A stretch of DNA of 64,000 nucleotides, taken from JBGPTK01 sp963797765. Its GTDB lineage: Bacteria > Acidobacteriota > Terriglobia > Acidiferrales > UBA7541. The translations under genes and the position numbers were made by a program. Location of the stretch: positions 1,860,001 through 1,924,000 of the forward strand of contig CAWCQU010000003.1 in assembly GCA_963797765.1 (NCBI GenBank), in the 5' to 3' direction. How positions within the stretch are numbered: the first letter of the stretch is position 1; the number at the start of each line of letters is the position of its first letter. This document shows positions 1 to 9,448 of the stretch, one piece after another. Below the pieces are notes generated by a model, which was not told where the DNA came from, ran no database searches, and saw only the letters and a list, made by a program, of their open reading frames with translations.

Positions 1-156
1 GTAGGCGGCGGCACCGGCGCGGTATATCAGGGTGCGACTCGCGGAAAGCAAGTGAAGATTCCGTCAGAGACCAAGCTCGATTTCCAGCTCGAACAGCCGG
101 TCACCGTTTCTTACTTTCCCAAAAAACACAGCGCCGAGGAAGCACAGAACAAGTAA
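1..156 (+). CDS. C-terminal end of a glycine-rich exported-type protein (partial)
   Basis: The frame is open from the first base and ends with TAA at 154-156, giving the last 51 residues. It starts with a Gly-rich stretch (VGGGTGAVYQG), followed by a Lys-containing segment and the end 'LDFQLEQPVTVSY' with a charged tail. Glycine-zipper proteins of acidobacteria often end in this way, with a 'KIPSETKLDFQLEQPVTV'-type tail, so a small envelope protein with a glycine-zipper region is the likely identity. The upstream part is outside the window, so length and signal peptide cannot be judged. A rho-independent terminator follows at 181-219. Confidence 0.6.
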   Translation, partial: VGGGTGAVYQGATRGKQVKIPSETKLDFQLEQPVTVSYFPKKHSAEEAQNK

Positions 157-180
157 TCCGAATCGATTTGCATATCTTCA

Positions 181-219
181 AAAGCTGGAACTGGGAGAAC
201 CCGGTTTCAGCTTTTTTTT
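181..219 (+). terminator. Rho-independent terminator
   Basis: A 15-bp stem (181-195 with 200-214, two G:U pairs) closes a 4-nt AGAA loop and runs straight into a T tract. It lies 25 bases after the stop codon of the partial gene at the left edge and before the kinase gene. Confidence 0.85.
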
Positions 220-387
220 CTCATGACTGATGTCCGCCCGGAGGCCGCGGGGGTGTCAAGCGCGGAGTGCCGAAGTTTCACTTTTCATTTCCGTTCTGGA
301 TGGCAATGATAGCTGACCAGCAATCTCCTTCCACCTTGCGCATGCCGCTGGACTGCCTTACGATGACCGGCGCGGGGCAAGCAATCC

Positions 388-3243
388 TTGATCGGCGAAA
401 CTGTCTCACACTATCGAATTCTTGAGCCACTGGGCAGCGGCGGCATGGGCCAGGTCTTTAGGGCCGAGGATACCCGCCTGGGCCGTCAAGTGGCTGTGAA
501 ATTTCTTTCGCGCGACCTGGCGCGCGATCCCGCGTCGCTCGAACGGTTCCAGCGTGAGGCGCGTGCCGCGTCGGCCTTGAATCATCCCGGCATCTGCACC
601 GTCTACGATGTGGGCGAACATAACGGCTCGCCATTCATCGTCATGGAACTTCTGGAAGGCCAGAATCTTCGTGATCGCATTGCCGGGCGCCCGATCGCCA
701 CGGATGCTCTACTCGACCTGGCCATCCAAATCGCCGATGCGCTCGACGCCGCGCACTCCCGCGGAATCGTTCATCGAGACATCAAGCCAGCAAATATATT
801 CGTCAGCCCGCGCGGACTGGTGAAAATTCTCGACTTCGGCTTGGCAAAGCAAGCTCCGGCGGAGCGCATGACGGAATCGGCGCAACCCACGGCATCCAAT
901 CAGGCCACCACCGACTTCGCGCTCACCAGCCCCGGTTCGGCGCTGGGCACGATCGGTTACATGTCGCCCGAACAGGCTCGCGGTGAACTTCTCGATGCAC
1001 GCAGCGATCTCTTCAGCTTCGGCGCGGTGCTGTATGAAATGGCCACGGGCCAGGCCGCGTTTTCCGGCGCCACCACGGCGGTAATATTCGACGCGATCCT
1101 GAACCGAACTCCGGCCGCGCCATCGCAATTGAATCCACAGCTTCCGCCGAAGCTGGAAGAAATTATCGGCAAAGCGCTCGAAAAAGATCGCGACTTGCGC
1201 TTTCAAACAGCCGCGGAATTGCGCGGCGATCTGAAGCGCCTGAAACGCGATACCGATTCCTCTAAAATTTCTAATGCGTCATCTTCGTGGCCATCCACGA
1301 TGCAGACGAGCCAGCAGCCGGCGCGCGCAAATCCCGGCAGCTCCGGTTCCTTGACGCCCGCCCAGCCCACCGAGTCCGCGATACACGGAACGACCGCGGC
1401 CCCGCTTCCGAGGCGGCCACGCCGCTGGATTCTCTGGCTCAGCATGGTAATTATCGCCGCCTTGCTTGCGGGAGCGGCGCTGCAATACTTCCAGGACCAA
1501 CGGCGGCCGGGCAAATCCTCTTCAATTCAGCAGGCGCAGCCGGCGCATTTTCAGCAGATGTCCATTGCCTCCGTTACTTCTTCGGGGAATGTCGGCCAAA
1601 CAGCGATGTCATCCGATGGGAAATGGTTGGCCTATTCGATGCGGCAAAACCGAGGACCCGCCAGCATCTGGGTACGGCAATTGGCCACGGGCACTACAGT
1701 ACAGGTAGTGACTCCGTCGCCGGAAGATATTCCCGGAATCACGTTCAGCCTGGATGGAAATTATCTGTATTTCGTGAAGCATGATCCGGCCTTAGGCCTG
1801 GGCACGCTTTACCGGATTCCTTCGCTGGGCGGAACCGCGCAGCAAATTACCGTGGACGTGGATAGCCCCATCAGTTTTTCGCCGGACGGAAAGCGTTTCG
1901 CATTTGTCCGGCAGGTCTCCAAAAATAAAACTTCCAACTTAGTGCTGGCTAATTCCGATGGGTCGGGCGAGCAGTCTCTATCGGTGCTGAATTCTCCCGC
2001 ATTTTTCTCCGACGAGGGCCCGGCGTGGTCCCCCGACGGTAAACGGATCGCCGTTGCCAGCACACCGGATGGGGATTATTCGAAAATGGCTTTGGTTTGC
2101 GTGGCGGTTGACTCGGGAACCGTTTCCCGGTTGGGCGCCCAGAACTGGCTTTCGCCGCGTCAATTGGCGTGGCTGCCGGATGGTTCGGGAATTGTTTTCG
2201 CGGCCGCGCTCGACAAGAACTCGGTGAATGCCCAGCTCTGGGAAATCAGTTTTCCGGGAGCGGAAGCTCACCGGATCACGAACGATCTGAATTTCTATTC
2301 CGGCGCAAGCATCAATTCGGAAGGCACCCAACTGGCCACCGTCCAGGTTTCATTTGCCGCGAGCTTGTGGATCGCAAACTTCGGAAGTAGCGCCTCTTTT
2401 TCGGGGCCGAGACAAATTACCACCGGCATCAGCCGCGCGGATGGAATTGCCGGGCTCGCCTGGGCTACGCCCGATAAAATTATTTATACTTATTACAATT
2501 CCGGGATCGTCCGCATGGCTTCGATTTCGCCCGACGGCGGCCAGCTGCATGACATTGACGTTACCCCTGTTGCCGGAGCTCCGGTCTGGCCCTCGGCTTG
2601 TGGAGATGGCCAACATTTCGTTTTTCATGTGGACCGCGGACAGCAAGGATCAACCATCTGGCGGGCGGACCTGGACGGCGGCAATCTGAAACAACTGACC
2701 AGCGGGCAAGTGGATAAAATGCCGAACTGCTCGCCGGACGGAAAGTTCGTCGTCTACATGAGCGGTCAGGGCGATGCCGCCCGTCTGATGAAAATCAGCA
2801 TCGAAGGTGGCACGCCGGTCAAGATCAGTGGCGAGCCTGTCCGGTCTCCGGCCATCTCGCCTGATGGCGGTTCGGCAGGAGTGATCTATGTTCCTGACGA
2901 AACGAAGCCACTCAAAATCGCGATCGTGGGCTTGGAAGGTGGCGAGATTCGCAGTGCGTATGAAATTCAACCAGGCGCAGTTCTAAGCGGCGATGGAGGC
3001 CAGAGGCTGGCTTGGACGAAAGATGGCCGCGCGGTTCTGTATTTGGTCAGCAGAGACGGAGCTTTCAGTCTCTGGGCGCAGCCCGTCTCAGCGCCGGGAG
3101 CGGCGCCTAAATCGCCGAAGCAAATCATGAATTTTGGCGGAGACACCATCTGGGGCTACGCGCCCTCGCCCGACGGCAAGCAGATGGTACTTTCCCGCGG
3201 CCGCATCGTCACTGATGCAGTGTTGATCTCGCACTTTCAATAG
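388..3243 (+). CDS. Serine/threonine protein kinase with C-terminal PD40/TolB-like propeller
   Basis: A membrane-anchored Hanks-type kinase of 951 aa. The N-terminal kinase domain (about residues 9-270) shows the glycine loop GSGGMGQVF, the VAVKF lysine, the catalytic loop HRDIKPAN, DFGLAK and MSPEQARG. A Pro/Ser-rich linker leads to one transmembrane helix (about 345-367, WILWLSMVIIAALLAGAAL). The outer part holds repeated 'SPDGK' motifs (FSPDGKRFAFV, WSPDGKRIAVA, SPDGKQMVLS) typical of PD40/WD40-like beta-propellers. The layout implies sensing outside and phosphorylation inside; the ligand is unknown. The start used is TTG (388), the first start giving a complete domain; no strong ribosome site is visible. 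The M24 peptidase gene follows after 20 bases, so the two are probably cotranscribed. Confidence 0.9.
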   Translation: MIGETVSHYRILEPLGSGGMGQVFRAEDTRLGRQVAVKFLSRDLARDPASLERFQREARAASALNHPGICTVYDVGEHNGSPFIVMELLEGQNLRDRIAGRPIATDALLDLAIQIADALDAAHSRGIVHRDIKPANIFVSPRGLVKILDFGLAKQAPAERMTESAQPTASNQATTDFALTSPGSALGTIGYMSPEQARGELLDARSDLFSFGAVLYEMATGQAAFSGATTAVIFDAILNRTPAAPSQLNPQLPPKLEEIIGKALEKDRDLRFQTAAELRGDLKRLKRDTDSSKISNASSSWPSTMQTSQQPARANPGSSGSLTPAQPTESAIHGTTAAPLPRRPRRWILWLSMVIIAALLAGAALQYFQDQRRPGKSSSIQQAQPAHFQQMSIASVTSSGNVGQTAMSSDGKWLAYSMRQNRGPASIWVRQLATGTTVQVVTPSPEDIPGITFSLDGNYLYFVKHDPALGLGTLYRIPSLGGTAQQITVDVDSPISFSPDGKRFAFVRQVSKNKTSNLVLANSDGSGEQSLSVLNSPAFFSDEGPAWSPDGKRIAVASTPDGDYSKMALVCVAVDSGTVSRLGAQNWLSPRQLAWLPDGSGIVFAAALDKNSVNAQLWEISFPGAEAHRITNDLNFYSGASINSEGTQLATVQVSFAASLWIANFGSSASFSGPRQITTGISRADGIAGLAWATPDKIIYTYYNSGIVRMASISPDGGQLHDIDVTPVAGAPVWPSACGDGQHFVFHVDRGQQGSTIWRADLDGGNLKQLTSGQVDKMPNCSPDGKFVVYMSGQGDAARLMKISIEGGTPVKISGEPVRSPAISPDGGSAGVIYVPDETKPLKIAIVGLEGGEIRSAYEIQPGAVLSGDGGQRLAWTKDGRAVLYLVSRDGAFSLWAQPVSAPGAAPKSPKQIMNFGGDTIWGYAPSPDGKQMVLSRGRIVTDAVLISHFQ

Positions 3244-3263
3244 CATCACGAATAGGAGAGCCC

Positions 3264-4568
3264 ATGGAAATTTCCAGGCGCGGCTTGTTGAGAGGGGCCT
3301 CGATTGCCGGCACAGGTTTCGCTTTTGATACGGTGCTGGGACGCGCCGCAGCGGGGCATCCCCTGCCTCCGCAGGAATCGTCCGCGCCTCTGCCTGCAGT
3401 CTTCGACAAATTAAAGCCGATTCGCGATCGCGTTAAGCCGATCACTGCTGAAGAATTTCAGGGCCGCGTGGCGCACGCGCAGCAATTGATGAGTGAAGCC
3501 AAGCCGCAGATTGCCGCGCTCTATGTGACGCCGGGAACTTCGCTGTATTACTTCACCGGAATTCATTGGGGATTAAGCGAACGGCTGCTCGCATTGGTTG
3601 TGCCGCGCCAGGGCGATTCCCTGATTGTGTGTCCGGGATTCGAAGAAGGTCGATTGCGCGAACAGCTTCGCTGGCCGATGGAAGTGCGCGTTTGGCAGGA
3701 AGACGAAAGTCCCTACGGGATTGCGGCGCAGTGGCTCACCGAAAAAGCGATTCGCACGGGAAGCGTCGCCGTAGAAGAGACAACCAAATATGTATTTTTC
3801 GACGGCCTGCGAAAAGCGGTTCCTTCGCTGGAATTTGTGAGCGGCGATCCGATTACGCACATGTGCCGCAGCGTGAAATCCGCGCACGAACTGGAACTAA
3901 TGCGGCTGGCCTGCGCGGCAACATTCGACGTTTATCGCGCCGTATTCGCTTCGCTGCGCGAGGGCATGACGCAGTATGACGTGAGCGATTTTCTCTCTCG
4001 GGGGTTCGAGCGCATGGGTCTGCGCGGTGACGGGCTCGTTCTGTTTGGCCAATACGCGGCTCTGCCGCACGGCACTCGCCAGCCGCAGAAATTGCAGGAA
4101 GGCGAAATTGTGCTGATCGATGGCGGCACGGCGGTGGAAGGATACCAATCGGATGTCACACGGTGTTCTCTACTGGGCAAGCCTTCCGAAAAATTGCAGC
4201 GCACTTTTAATTGCTTGCGGAAATCGCAGGACGCCGCGCTGGCGGCCGCAGTGGCGGGGCACTTGAGCGGATCGGTGGATGATGCCGCCCGCAAAGTGGT
4301 GGTGGACGCCGGATACGGGGCCGGTTACAACGTCTTCACGCACCGGCTTGGCCATGGCATCGGGCTCGACGGGCACGAATGGCCGTATCTTGTGCGCGGC
4401 AGCACGACGATTCTGAAACCGGGTATGACATTCTCCAACGAACCGGGGATTTATATTCGCGGCGATTATGGAATGCGGCTGGAAGACGATATGGTGATTT
4501 CCGAAACAGGCGCGGCGCAATTGCTGACGCCGGGCTTCAGTCCTACTCTCGAAAATCCTGTCGGATAA
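3264..4568 (+). CDS. M24-family metallopeptidase (Xaa-Pro aminopeptidase-like), Tat-exported
   Basis: A 434-aa peptidase of the pita-bread fold. The N-terminus is a twin-arginine signal (SRRGLLRG followed by a hydrophobic stretch and ..GRAAAG), so export is expected. The creatinase-like N-domain covers about residues 60-200 and the catalytic domain about 210-425. All metal-ligand motifs of the family are visible: LIDGGTAVEGYQSDVTR (two Asp), HRLGHGIGLDGHE (His), SNEPGIY (Glu) and MRLEDD (Glu). It should remove N-terminal residues preceding proline or cleave dipeptides; the exact substrate cannot be told. The ATG has an AGGAG site at 3254-3258. It sits 20 bases after the kinase gene. Confidence 0.88.
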   Translation: MEISRRGLLRGASIAGTGFAFDTVLGRAAAGHPLPPQESSAPLPAVFDKLKPIRDRVKPITAEEFQGRVAHAQQLMSEAKPQIAALYVTPGTSLYYFTGIHWGLSERLLALVVPRQGDSLIVCPGFEEGRLREQLRWPMEVRVWQEDESPYGIAAQWLTEKAIRTGSVAVEETTKYVFFDGLRKAVPSLEFVSGDPITHMCRSVKSAHELELMRLACAATFDVYRAVFASLREGMTQYDVSDFLSRGFERMGLRGDGLVLFGQYAALPHGTRQPQKLQEGEIVLIDGGTAVEGYQSDVTRCSLLGKPSEKLQRTFNCLRKSQDAALAAAVAGHLSGSVDDAARKVVVDAGYGAGYNVFTHRLGHGIGLDGHEWPYLVRGSTTILKPGMTFSNEPGIYIRGDYGMRLEDDMVISETGAAQLLTPGFSPTLENPVG

Positions 4569-4607
4569 TATTTTGCGGGCTGGAGGATTTATCCTTCGGC
4601 GGTTTTT

Positions 4608-5624
4608 TCAGTCACGTTTGAGTGCGGCTTCCGATGATGCCATTCTTCCCTGCCCCGCGTGTGCCAGGCAGAATTCCACGATGCGCTCCTCGCTCCAAAA
4701 CCTTTGGCTGCCACTTTGCCGCGAAATAAATCCACAATGGCCTCCGTGGCGCGGAGCGAGCAGCGTGATTTGGGGGTTCGACTGCAGGGCTGGGTCGAGA
4801 AACGGAGGATAGGGAATCATGGGATCGTCTTGCGCGGTAATGATCAACGTAGGAACGCGAATCCCCGCAATCACGCGAAGAGCGCTGGAGCGCTCGTAAT
4901 AATCGGCGGCGTCGCGAAAACCACAGAACCGCGCGGTGATCACATCGTCAAAATCCCAAACGCTGCGCACCCGGCCAAGCCCGTCGAGAGGGTAAAGTCC
5001 CGGAAACAATTTCGCTTTGCGCCGCATGCGTTGCTTCAATTTGTTCACGAAATGGCGCTGGTAAATCCAGTTCTGCGCGCGATTCAACGCGTTCGCGCAG
5101 GCCGCCAGATCGAGCGACGGTGAAATCGCGATGATTGCGCGTAATTCGGAGGGGGCGGCATCGCTCCATTCTCCGGCCATTTTCAGCACCAGATTTCCGC
5201 CCATGGAATATCCCGCGGCAAAAATTTCGGAAAGCCCGTCTCGCGCGATTAATTCTTCCACGATTGCCTTAAAATCGGGGCTGAGTCCTGAGTTGTAGAG
5301 CGTCGAGGTGAGTTGCTCCGTGCCGCCGCAATTCCGTTGGTTCACACGCAAAACATTAAATCCTTTTTCGAATGCCTTCTCGGCGGTCCCGACCATGTAG
5401 CCGGAATCGCTGGAGCCTTCGAGGCCATGAACCAGCAGCAGCGTGGGGTGATCTTGCGGCGAAGGTTGCCAATGACAATGCGCCAGGATGCGAGTTTCCG
5501 GCTCGACCTCAAACAGGCGGTCTATCGCGCGGGGCAAATGGGGGAACTTTCTCCGCCAGAACGACGACGCTATCGTCATCAGGTGCGGATTGCGCAACCA
5601 TGGATGCGGATCGAAATCCTTCAC
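4608..5624 (-). CDS. Alpha/beta hydrolase, YheT family
   Basis: A hydrolase of about 338 aa. The family N-terminal motif 'F.P..WLRNPHLMTI' is followed by the oxyanion region LLVHGLEGSSDSGYM, the nucleophile elbow GYSMGGN (Ser), the acid TAQDDPMIP (Asp) and the histidine loop PRHGGHCGF. This is the YheT-type hydrolase group, whose substrate is not established; carboxylesterase activity is the usual assumption. The start is taken as GTG 5624, just ahead of the family motif. The frame stays open to a TTG at 5678, but those extra codons are rich in rare codons and have no ribosome site. It is convergent with the M24 peptidase gene. Confidence 0.82.
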   Translation of the reverse strand: MKDFDPHPWLRNPHLMTIASSFWRRKFPHLPRAIDRLFEVEPETRILAHCHWQPSPQDHPTLLLVHGLEGSSDSGYMVGTAEKAFEKGFNVLRVNQRNCGGTEQLTSTLYNSGLSPDFKAIVEELIARDGLSEIFAAGYSMGGNLVLKMAGEWSDAAPSELRAIIAISPSLDLAACANALNRAQNWIYQRHFVNKLKQRMRRKAKLFPGLYPLDGLGRVRSVWDFDDVITARFCGFRDAADYYERSSALRVIAGIRVPTLIITAQDDPMIPYPPFLDPALQSNPQITLLAPRHGGHCGFISRQSGSQRFWSEERIVEFCLAHAGQGRMASSEAALKRD

Positions 5625-5692
5625 GCAATCTAATCTACGATACCTGCATGGGCCGCGCAAACTTCGGAGGTAGCGCAACCAGCGGCGGCGAT

Positions 5693-6559
5693 TCAGTTGG
5701 TTCGGCCTGGAATTCCCTTTAGTGCTTCTTTCGCGGCAGCCGTCACGTTGGCCGGCTGCTTCGGATCGTTAGCCAGCCGTTGCAATGCGGGCTCCGCCTG
5801 CAACAACGCGTTCTTTCCCATCCGCCAGAGCACTTGCGCGGCTGTGAACCGAACCCCTGGGTCGGAATCGTCCAGGGAAGTAATCACCATCGCGATAAGC
5901 CCAACATCCTTGACATTCGGGTTCCCCAACGCGTTTAAGGCCCCAATCCGGGTCGTAATATCAAGCGGCCGGGACAAAAACTCCCGGATTGCTGCGATTA
6001 CCTCAGGATTTTCGGGCGCAATACGCACCAGCGTAAAAATGGCCCCGCCCTGTGCGTTCGGGTCGCGATCGGTGCGTTTCAGGAAGGCCAGCAAGAGCGG
6101 CACGACTTCAGGCGGCTGTGCCGGCCTCATGTTCAAAAATATCATCGTCGGTGTAGCCTGCAAGCGCGGGTTGGAGGAGTCAAAAAGAATGCCGATATCG
6201 CCCACATATTTCGTTAGTAGTTGCGCACTGTCCACGCGCCGACTGATAGCCAATAAGGCTGATGCTGCGTAAATCTTCACGTTGTCATCTTGGTGCGCGA
6301 GCGCGAGAAAAATCGCTGGCAAAGCTCGGGTGATGTCCTCGGCTCGTGCGCCGGCGATTCGGTCTGTAACCTTGAGCAGATCCTCGAACTTGGGAAGCGA
6401 GGACGGATCATAGTGCTGCACGAGCGCCTGATAGAACTCCTCTAGAGAAGGTGCCAACTGGGCTTCGGCGCTTGCCCACGTATACGGAGAATACAAGCCA
6501 ACTGCAGCAATGATGGTGAGAATGCATGCAGCTGCCCTTGGGAGTCGCATGGGAATCAT
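5693..6559 (-). CDS. Exported HEAT-repeat protein
   Basis: A 288-aa protein with an N-terminal signal peptide (RLPRAAACILTIIAAVGLYSPYTWASA). The body is built of helical repeats of the HEAT/PBS-lyase kind: AVIFLALAHQDDNVKIYAASALLAI-like units, 'GGAIFTLVRIAPENPEVIAAI', 'TRIGALNALGNPNVKD' and 'DPGVRFTAAQVLWRMGK'. Such repeats form a scaffold for protein contacts; no catalytic motif is seen. The ATG is preceded by GAGGAG. It starts 16 bases after the stop of the 833-aa exported protein gene (6576-9077), so both are likely cotranscribed and may act together outside the cytoplasm. No specific function can be given. Confidence 0.75.
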   Translation of the reverse strand: MIPMRLPRAAACILTIIAAVGLYSPYTWASAEAQLAPSLEEFYQALVQHYDPSSLPKFEDLLKVTDRIAGARAEDITRALPAIFLALAHQDDNVKIYAASALLAISRRVDSAQLLTKYVGDIGILFDSSNPRLQATPTMIFLNMRPAQPPEVVPLLLAFLKRTDRDPNAQGGAIFTLVRIAPENPEVIAAIREFLSRPLDITTRIGALNALGNPNVKDVGLIAMVITSLDDSDPGVRFTAAQVLWRMGKNALLQAEPALQRLANDPKQPANVTAAAKEALKGIPGRTN

Positions 6560-6575
6560 GGTCTATTTGCTCCTC

Positions 6576-9077
6576 TCAGTGCGTAGGAACTGGAACTGGG
6601 CTTGTATGTCCATTGATTGGCCCCAAACCAAGAAATAAGCAATCAGTTATATACCCGATATCATCCCTCGGCGGCCGATACCGATAAACCAAGGTCCCAT
6701 TGACTATCACCTGATGAGCAGGATAGCACGTATGATTGAAATACACTTGGGCAGTGGGCGATTGCGGATTGGTTGTATCAAGCACCGTACGCATGTCCCA
6801 GGTGATCGGGGCCGATACAAGCTCAAGAGGATTTGATACGGAGCCTGTGTAATGGACTTGGGCTTGGTGCGCCTGCGGATAACTCTCGTCGTGAGAGAAA
6901 TTCGGAGTCGCTTGGCCGGCGAGATTCCACCAAAGACAATCGTTTGGAACTCCGTCCTCATCGAGGTAGGACAAAGTCGATCCGTTTTGTGGGGAGAAGG
7001 CGCCGTAGTTTCTGGTTTGGCCGGTGTTCTGAAAGAAATTCAGACTCGTGTGCGAATCCGGTATGACTTGGATTTGCTCAGCAGTTCGGTAAGTACCACG
7101 ATTCCCATCTCCCATATAGATTAGCTGCTTAGGAATCATAATGTACGTGCAAGAGGATGGACCCTGCACATTGTCGACAGGAATGTAAGAATTGTATCCG
7201 ACCGTAAAGTTTGGGATGACATTGCCGGTAGAAACCATATGGAATGTGCTGAGTGGACAATTGCGGAGGCCAGTGGGAGACCTTAAATCAAGATTCGACG
7301 TCACATCTGTACTACCAATGCTGATCCAAGTGGTGTTGCCTGAAGAGTCTACGGTGCCGACAGGCGGGACGCTGCTTGCCCAGTTGTACGCCAATCCAGA
7401 CTTGTCGGTGGCGACGCCGGTACAGGAATTTGTGGCCCAAACTCCGAGGCCTCCGTTTCCCCCAATCGGCCCAAATATCGGGTCTGGGTCCAGGTATGCG
7501 TCGTCATATCCGCAACAGCCTGCGCAACCGTAGGTGGCGTGGCCGAATTTCTTGTCGGAGATTATCTTGCCCTCGTACAGATAGCCTATGCTCGAATCAT
7601 TCAGGTCCTTGATCTCGTAGGAACCCGACATGGCGTCAGCAGGCATAATTCGGTGATTCTTATCCGGGATGCCGTTCCAAATAAGTTCGCCGATGTCCAC
7701 CCACATTTGCGCCCCAGGAGCGAGTTGTCTTACCGGCAGTTCATACGCCGCGTTCGGCCCGTAGAAAAGAGTAACCGCGACCTGAGCAGGTTTTTGGCCT
7801 GCATTGCCTGTCGTGATCAGGGTATTGTGAGTTCCGTCCACGTGCCACATGCCGCCTTTCCACATGAAGCTGATATCCGATGAGAAGGGCGATTGCACAC
7901 CATACCGAGAGCTGGAGTCGTAGCTGGCAGCCACGGGAACAAGGTCCCCCGGCCGGCCGTCATAAGTGATGCCAACGGCCGCCCAATTTGCATTCGGAGG
8001 CAAGGTGCCGCCTTGCTGCATGGCGCCAAGATCTACAACACGAGTTTCTTCTGGAGCAAGTGGCGGGATATCTAGAGAGACCTTTCCGGTAGAGGTCGAA
8101 CTCTTCCAATTCACCAGTATGCTGGACGCCAGTGCACTGGAGCTCGCATTACGAACAAAGAGCTGCGGCTGAAGAATTGTGCCGGCGGGATAGCCCAGCA
8201 TCGCGTCGGGAACCTTCAGGCCCACAAGAGGAGCCGTGAGAGTAATCCTTTCAAGCTTAGCGCTTGTATCCCGGCTGAAGACTTTCATAATCGCCGAAAA
8301 TCCAGATACCTCGTCGAACAATATATTCGATACGTAGACAGAACCAGCATCCGAGTCGAACGCAACTTTGATCCCGCCCACTATCCCGTCGATGCCCAAA
8401 GTCTGTTTTAGTTCTCGGATGCTGAAGCGACGCGTTTCATGCGCCCCAACGGAGAAGCTCTGCTGCCCGCGCGAGCTTTTAGACCCTGTTACGACCTGTT
8501 CCGCCGTTGCAGCCCGTGACGAGAAATTGCTTACTATGAAATAGCCGTCAGAAGTCGAATTTGGCAGCCACCAAATCGTCTCGCTGCTGCCCGAAGCAAA
8601 ATTAGAATCAACGGGCAAGGCGTCAAAATGAAAGTTGATTGGGTAGCCTTCATGGTGCACCACCACTGCCGCATAAACGTTTTGGGTACTAATTGAATTG
8701 TACCGCAGAGTTAAAGACCCGAAGGAATAATTGACGCCGCTGGAGAGCTTTGGATTAGCCGCTTGGATGGCATCGGCGAGATTCACAGAGCGCACCTGAT
8801 CAGAGGGAATCGTGATGGGTCCAAGCTGGATCTCCATGCCGTCGAACGTGCGCAAGGCTGGCGTGACAATCAAGTCGTCTTGCCCTAGATTATTGCGCAC
8901 CTCGAGTTCCGTGCTCCAGCCTGCTTCCACTGTCCAATATGGAGCCACCAGGACGTGATCAGATTTCAGTCGAGTGCGCGGGCCAGTCCGGCCTCCAGCG
9001 TTCGATTGAGCCATTAGCGCACTCGGGATCGAGAGCAGGGTGGAAAGAACGATCATGAGAGAGGAATTGCGGCCCAT
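6576..9077 (-). CDS. Large exported protein of unknown function (833 aa)
   Basis: A signal peptide (MGRNSSLMIVLSTLLSIPSALMAQS) is followed by a beta-rich body with many Ser/Thr/Asn residues and no transmembrane segment. The N-terminal two thirds look like immunoglobulin-like or beta-sandwich domains (PYWTVEAGWSTELEVRNNL, VVVHHEGYPINFHFD, 'LFVRNASSSALASSILVNWKS'). A Cys cluster CAGCCGYDD lies near residue 520 and precedes a distinct C-terminal region with 'LSYLDEDGVPNDCLWWNLAGQ' and a further Cys pair. I do not recognise the family. The ATG has an AAGGAG site. It is the first gene of a pair with the HEAT-repeat protein; the region upstream (9078-9240) is AT-rich but shows no promoter that I would name. 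Confidence 0.7.
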   Translation of the reverse strand: MGRNSSLMIVLSTLLSIPSALMAQSNAGGRTGPRTRLKSDHVLVAPYWTVEAGWSTELEVRNNLGQDDLIVTPALRTFDGMEIQLGPITIPSDQVRSVNLADAIQAANPKLSSGVNYSFGSLTLRYNSISTQNVYAAVVVHHEGYPINFHFDALPVDSNFASGSSETIWWLPNSTSDGYFIVSNFSSRAATAEQVVTGSKSSRGQQSFSVGAHETRRFSIRELKQTLGIDGIVGGIKVAFDSDAGSVYVSNILFDEVSGFSAIMKVFSRDTSAKLERITLTAPLVGLKVPDAMLGYPAGTILQPQLFVRNASSSALASSILVNWKSSTSTGKVSLDIPPLAPEETRVVDLGAMQQGGTLPPNANWAAVGITYDGRPGDLVPVAASYDSSSRYGVQSPFSSDISFMWKGGMWHVDGTHNTLITTGNAGQKPAQVAVTLFYGPNAAYELPVRQLAPGAQMWVDIGELIWNGIPDKNHRIMPADAMSGSYEIKDLNDSSIGYLYEGKIISDKKFGHATYGCAGCCGYDDAYLDPDPIFGPIGGNGGLGVWATNSCTGVATDKSGLAYNWASSVPPVGTVDSSGNTTWISIGSTDVTSNLDLRSPTGLRNCPLSTFHMVSTGNVIPNFTVGYNSYIPVDNVQGPSSCTYIMIPKQLIYMGDGNRGTYRTAEQIQVIPDSHTSLNFFQNTGQTRNYGAFSPQNGSTLSYLDEDGVPNDCLWWNLAGQATPNFSHDESYPQAHQAQVHYTGSVSNPLELVSAPITWDMRTVLDTTNPQSPTAQVYFNHTCYPAHQVIVNGTLVYRYRPPRDDIGYITDCLFLGLGPINGHTSPVPVPTH

Positions 9078-9314
9078 ACTGGGCTCCTTGCGGCTTGAGC
9101 TGGTTAAAGAGTCGCATACATAACAGCTATAGTTATAGATAGCAAGCTATTTTACTTTAGAGTTAAGAAGAGGCATGACAGATAGCAAAATCCTCTCACC
9201 ACCCACAGCGACGGATTTTCCGCATTTAAGTAAGCGATGTCGCCGAGCCAGAATGCGCGAGATCAACCGACCGACAATCCAGTCTGCCCTTCCCTTCGAT
9301 CTGCGGCACGGCAC

Positions 9315-9343
9315 TTGACCGTGCTGCGCCAGGCGCATAAAAT
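9315..9343 (+). promoter_or_regulatory. Sigma-70-type promoter of guaB
   Basis: TTGACC (9315-9320), a 17-base spacer and TAAAAT (9338-9343) form a good housekeeping promoter. Transcription would start near 9350, leaving a leader of about 100 nt before the guaB start at 9449. Confidence 0.7.
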
Positions 9344-9390
9344 GAATCTTCTTTGCAATGATTGTTCTTGATGACAAATTGAACCCCACA

Positions 9391-9432
9391 CAGCCCGCTC
9401 CGGCGGGCTGCGGTGTTTATGGGCTGTTTTTT
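9391..9432 (+). promoter_or_regulatory. Structured leader of guaB with possible attenuator
   Basis: A strong hairpin (CAGCCCGC 9391-9398 with GCGGGCTG 9403-9410, TCCG loop) lies in the guaB leader. A second copy of GGGCTG at 9421-9426 is followed by six T (9427-9432), so the left arm CAGCCC could instead pair with it and form a terminator-like structure. The two pairings exclude each other, as in attenuators. This is inference from sequence only. Confidence 0.4.
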
Positions 9433-9448
9433 CCGAATGGGAGGCTTG

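Noticed and set aside
9391..9410. Hairpin considered as a simple terminator of an upstream gene
   Set aside because: There is no plus-strand gene upstream, and it lies after the guaB promoter, so a leader element fits better.
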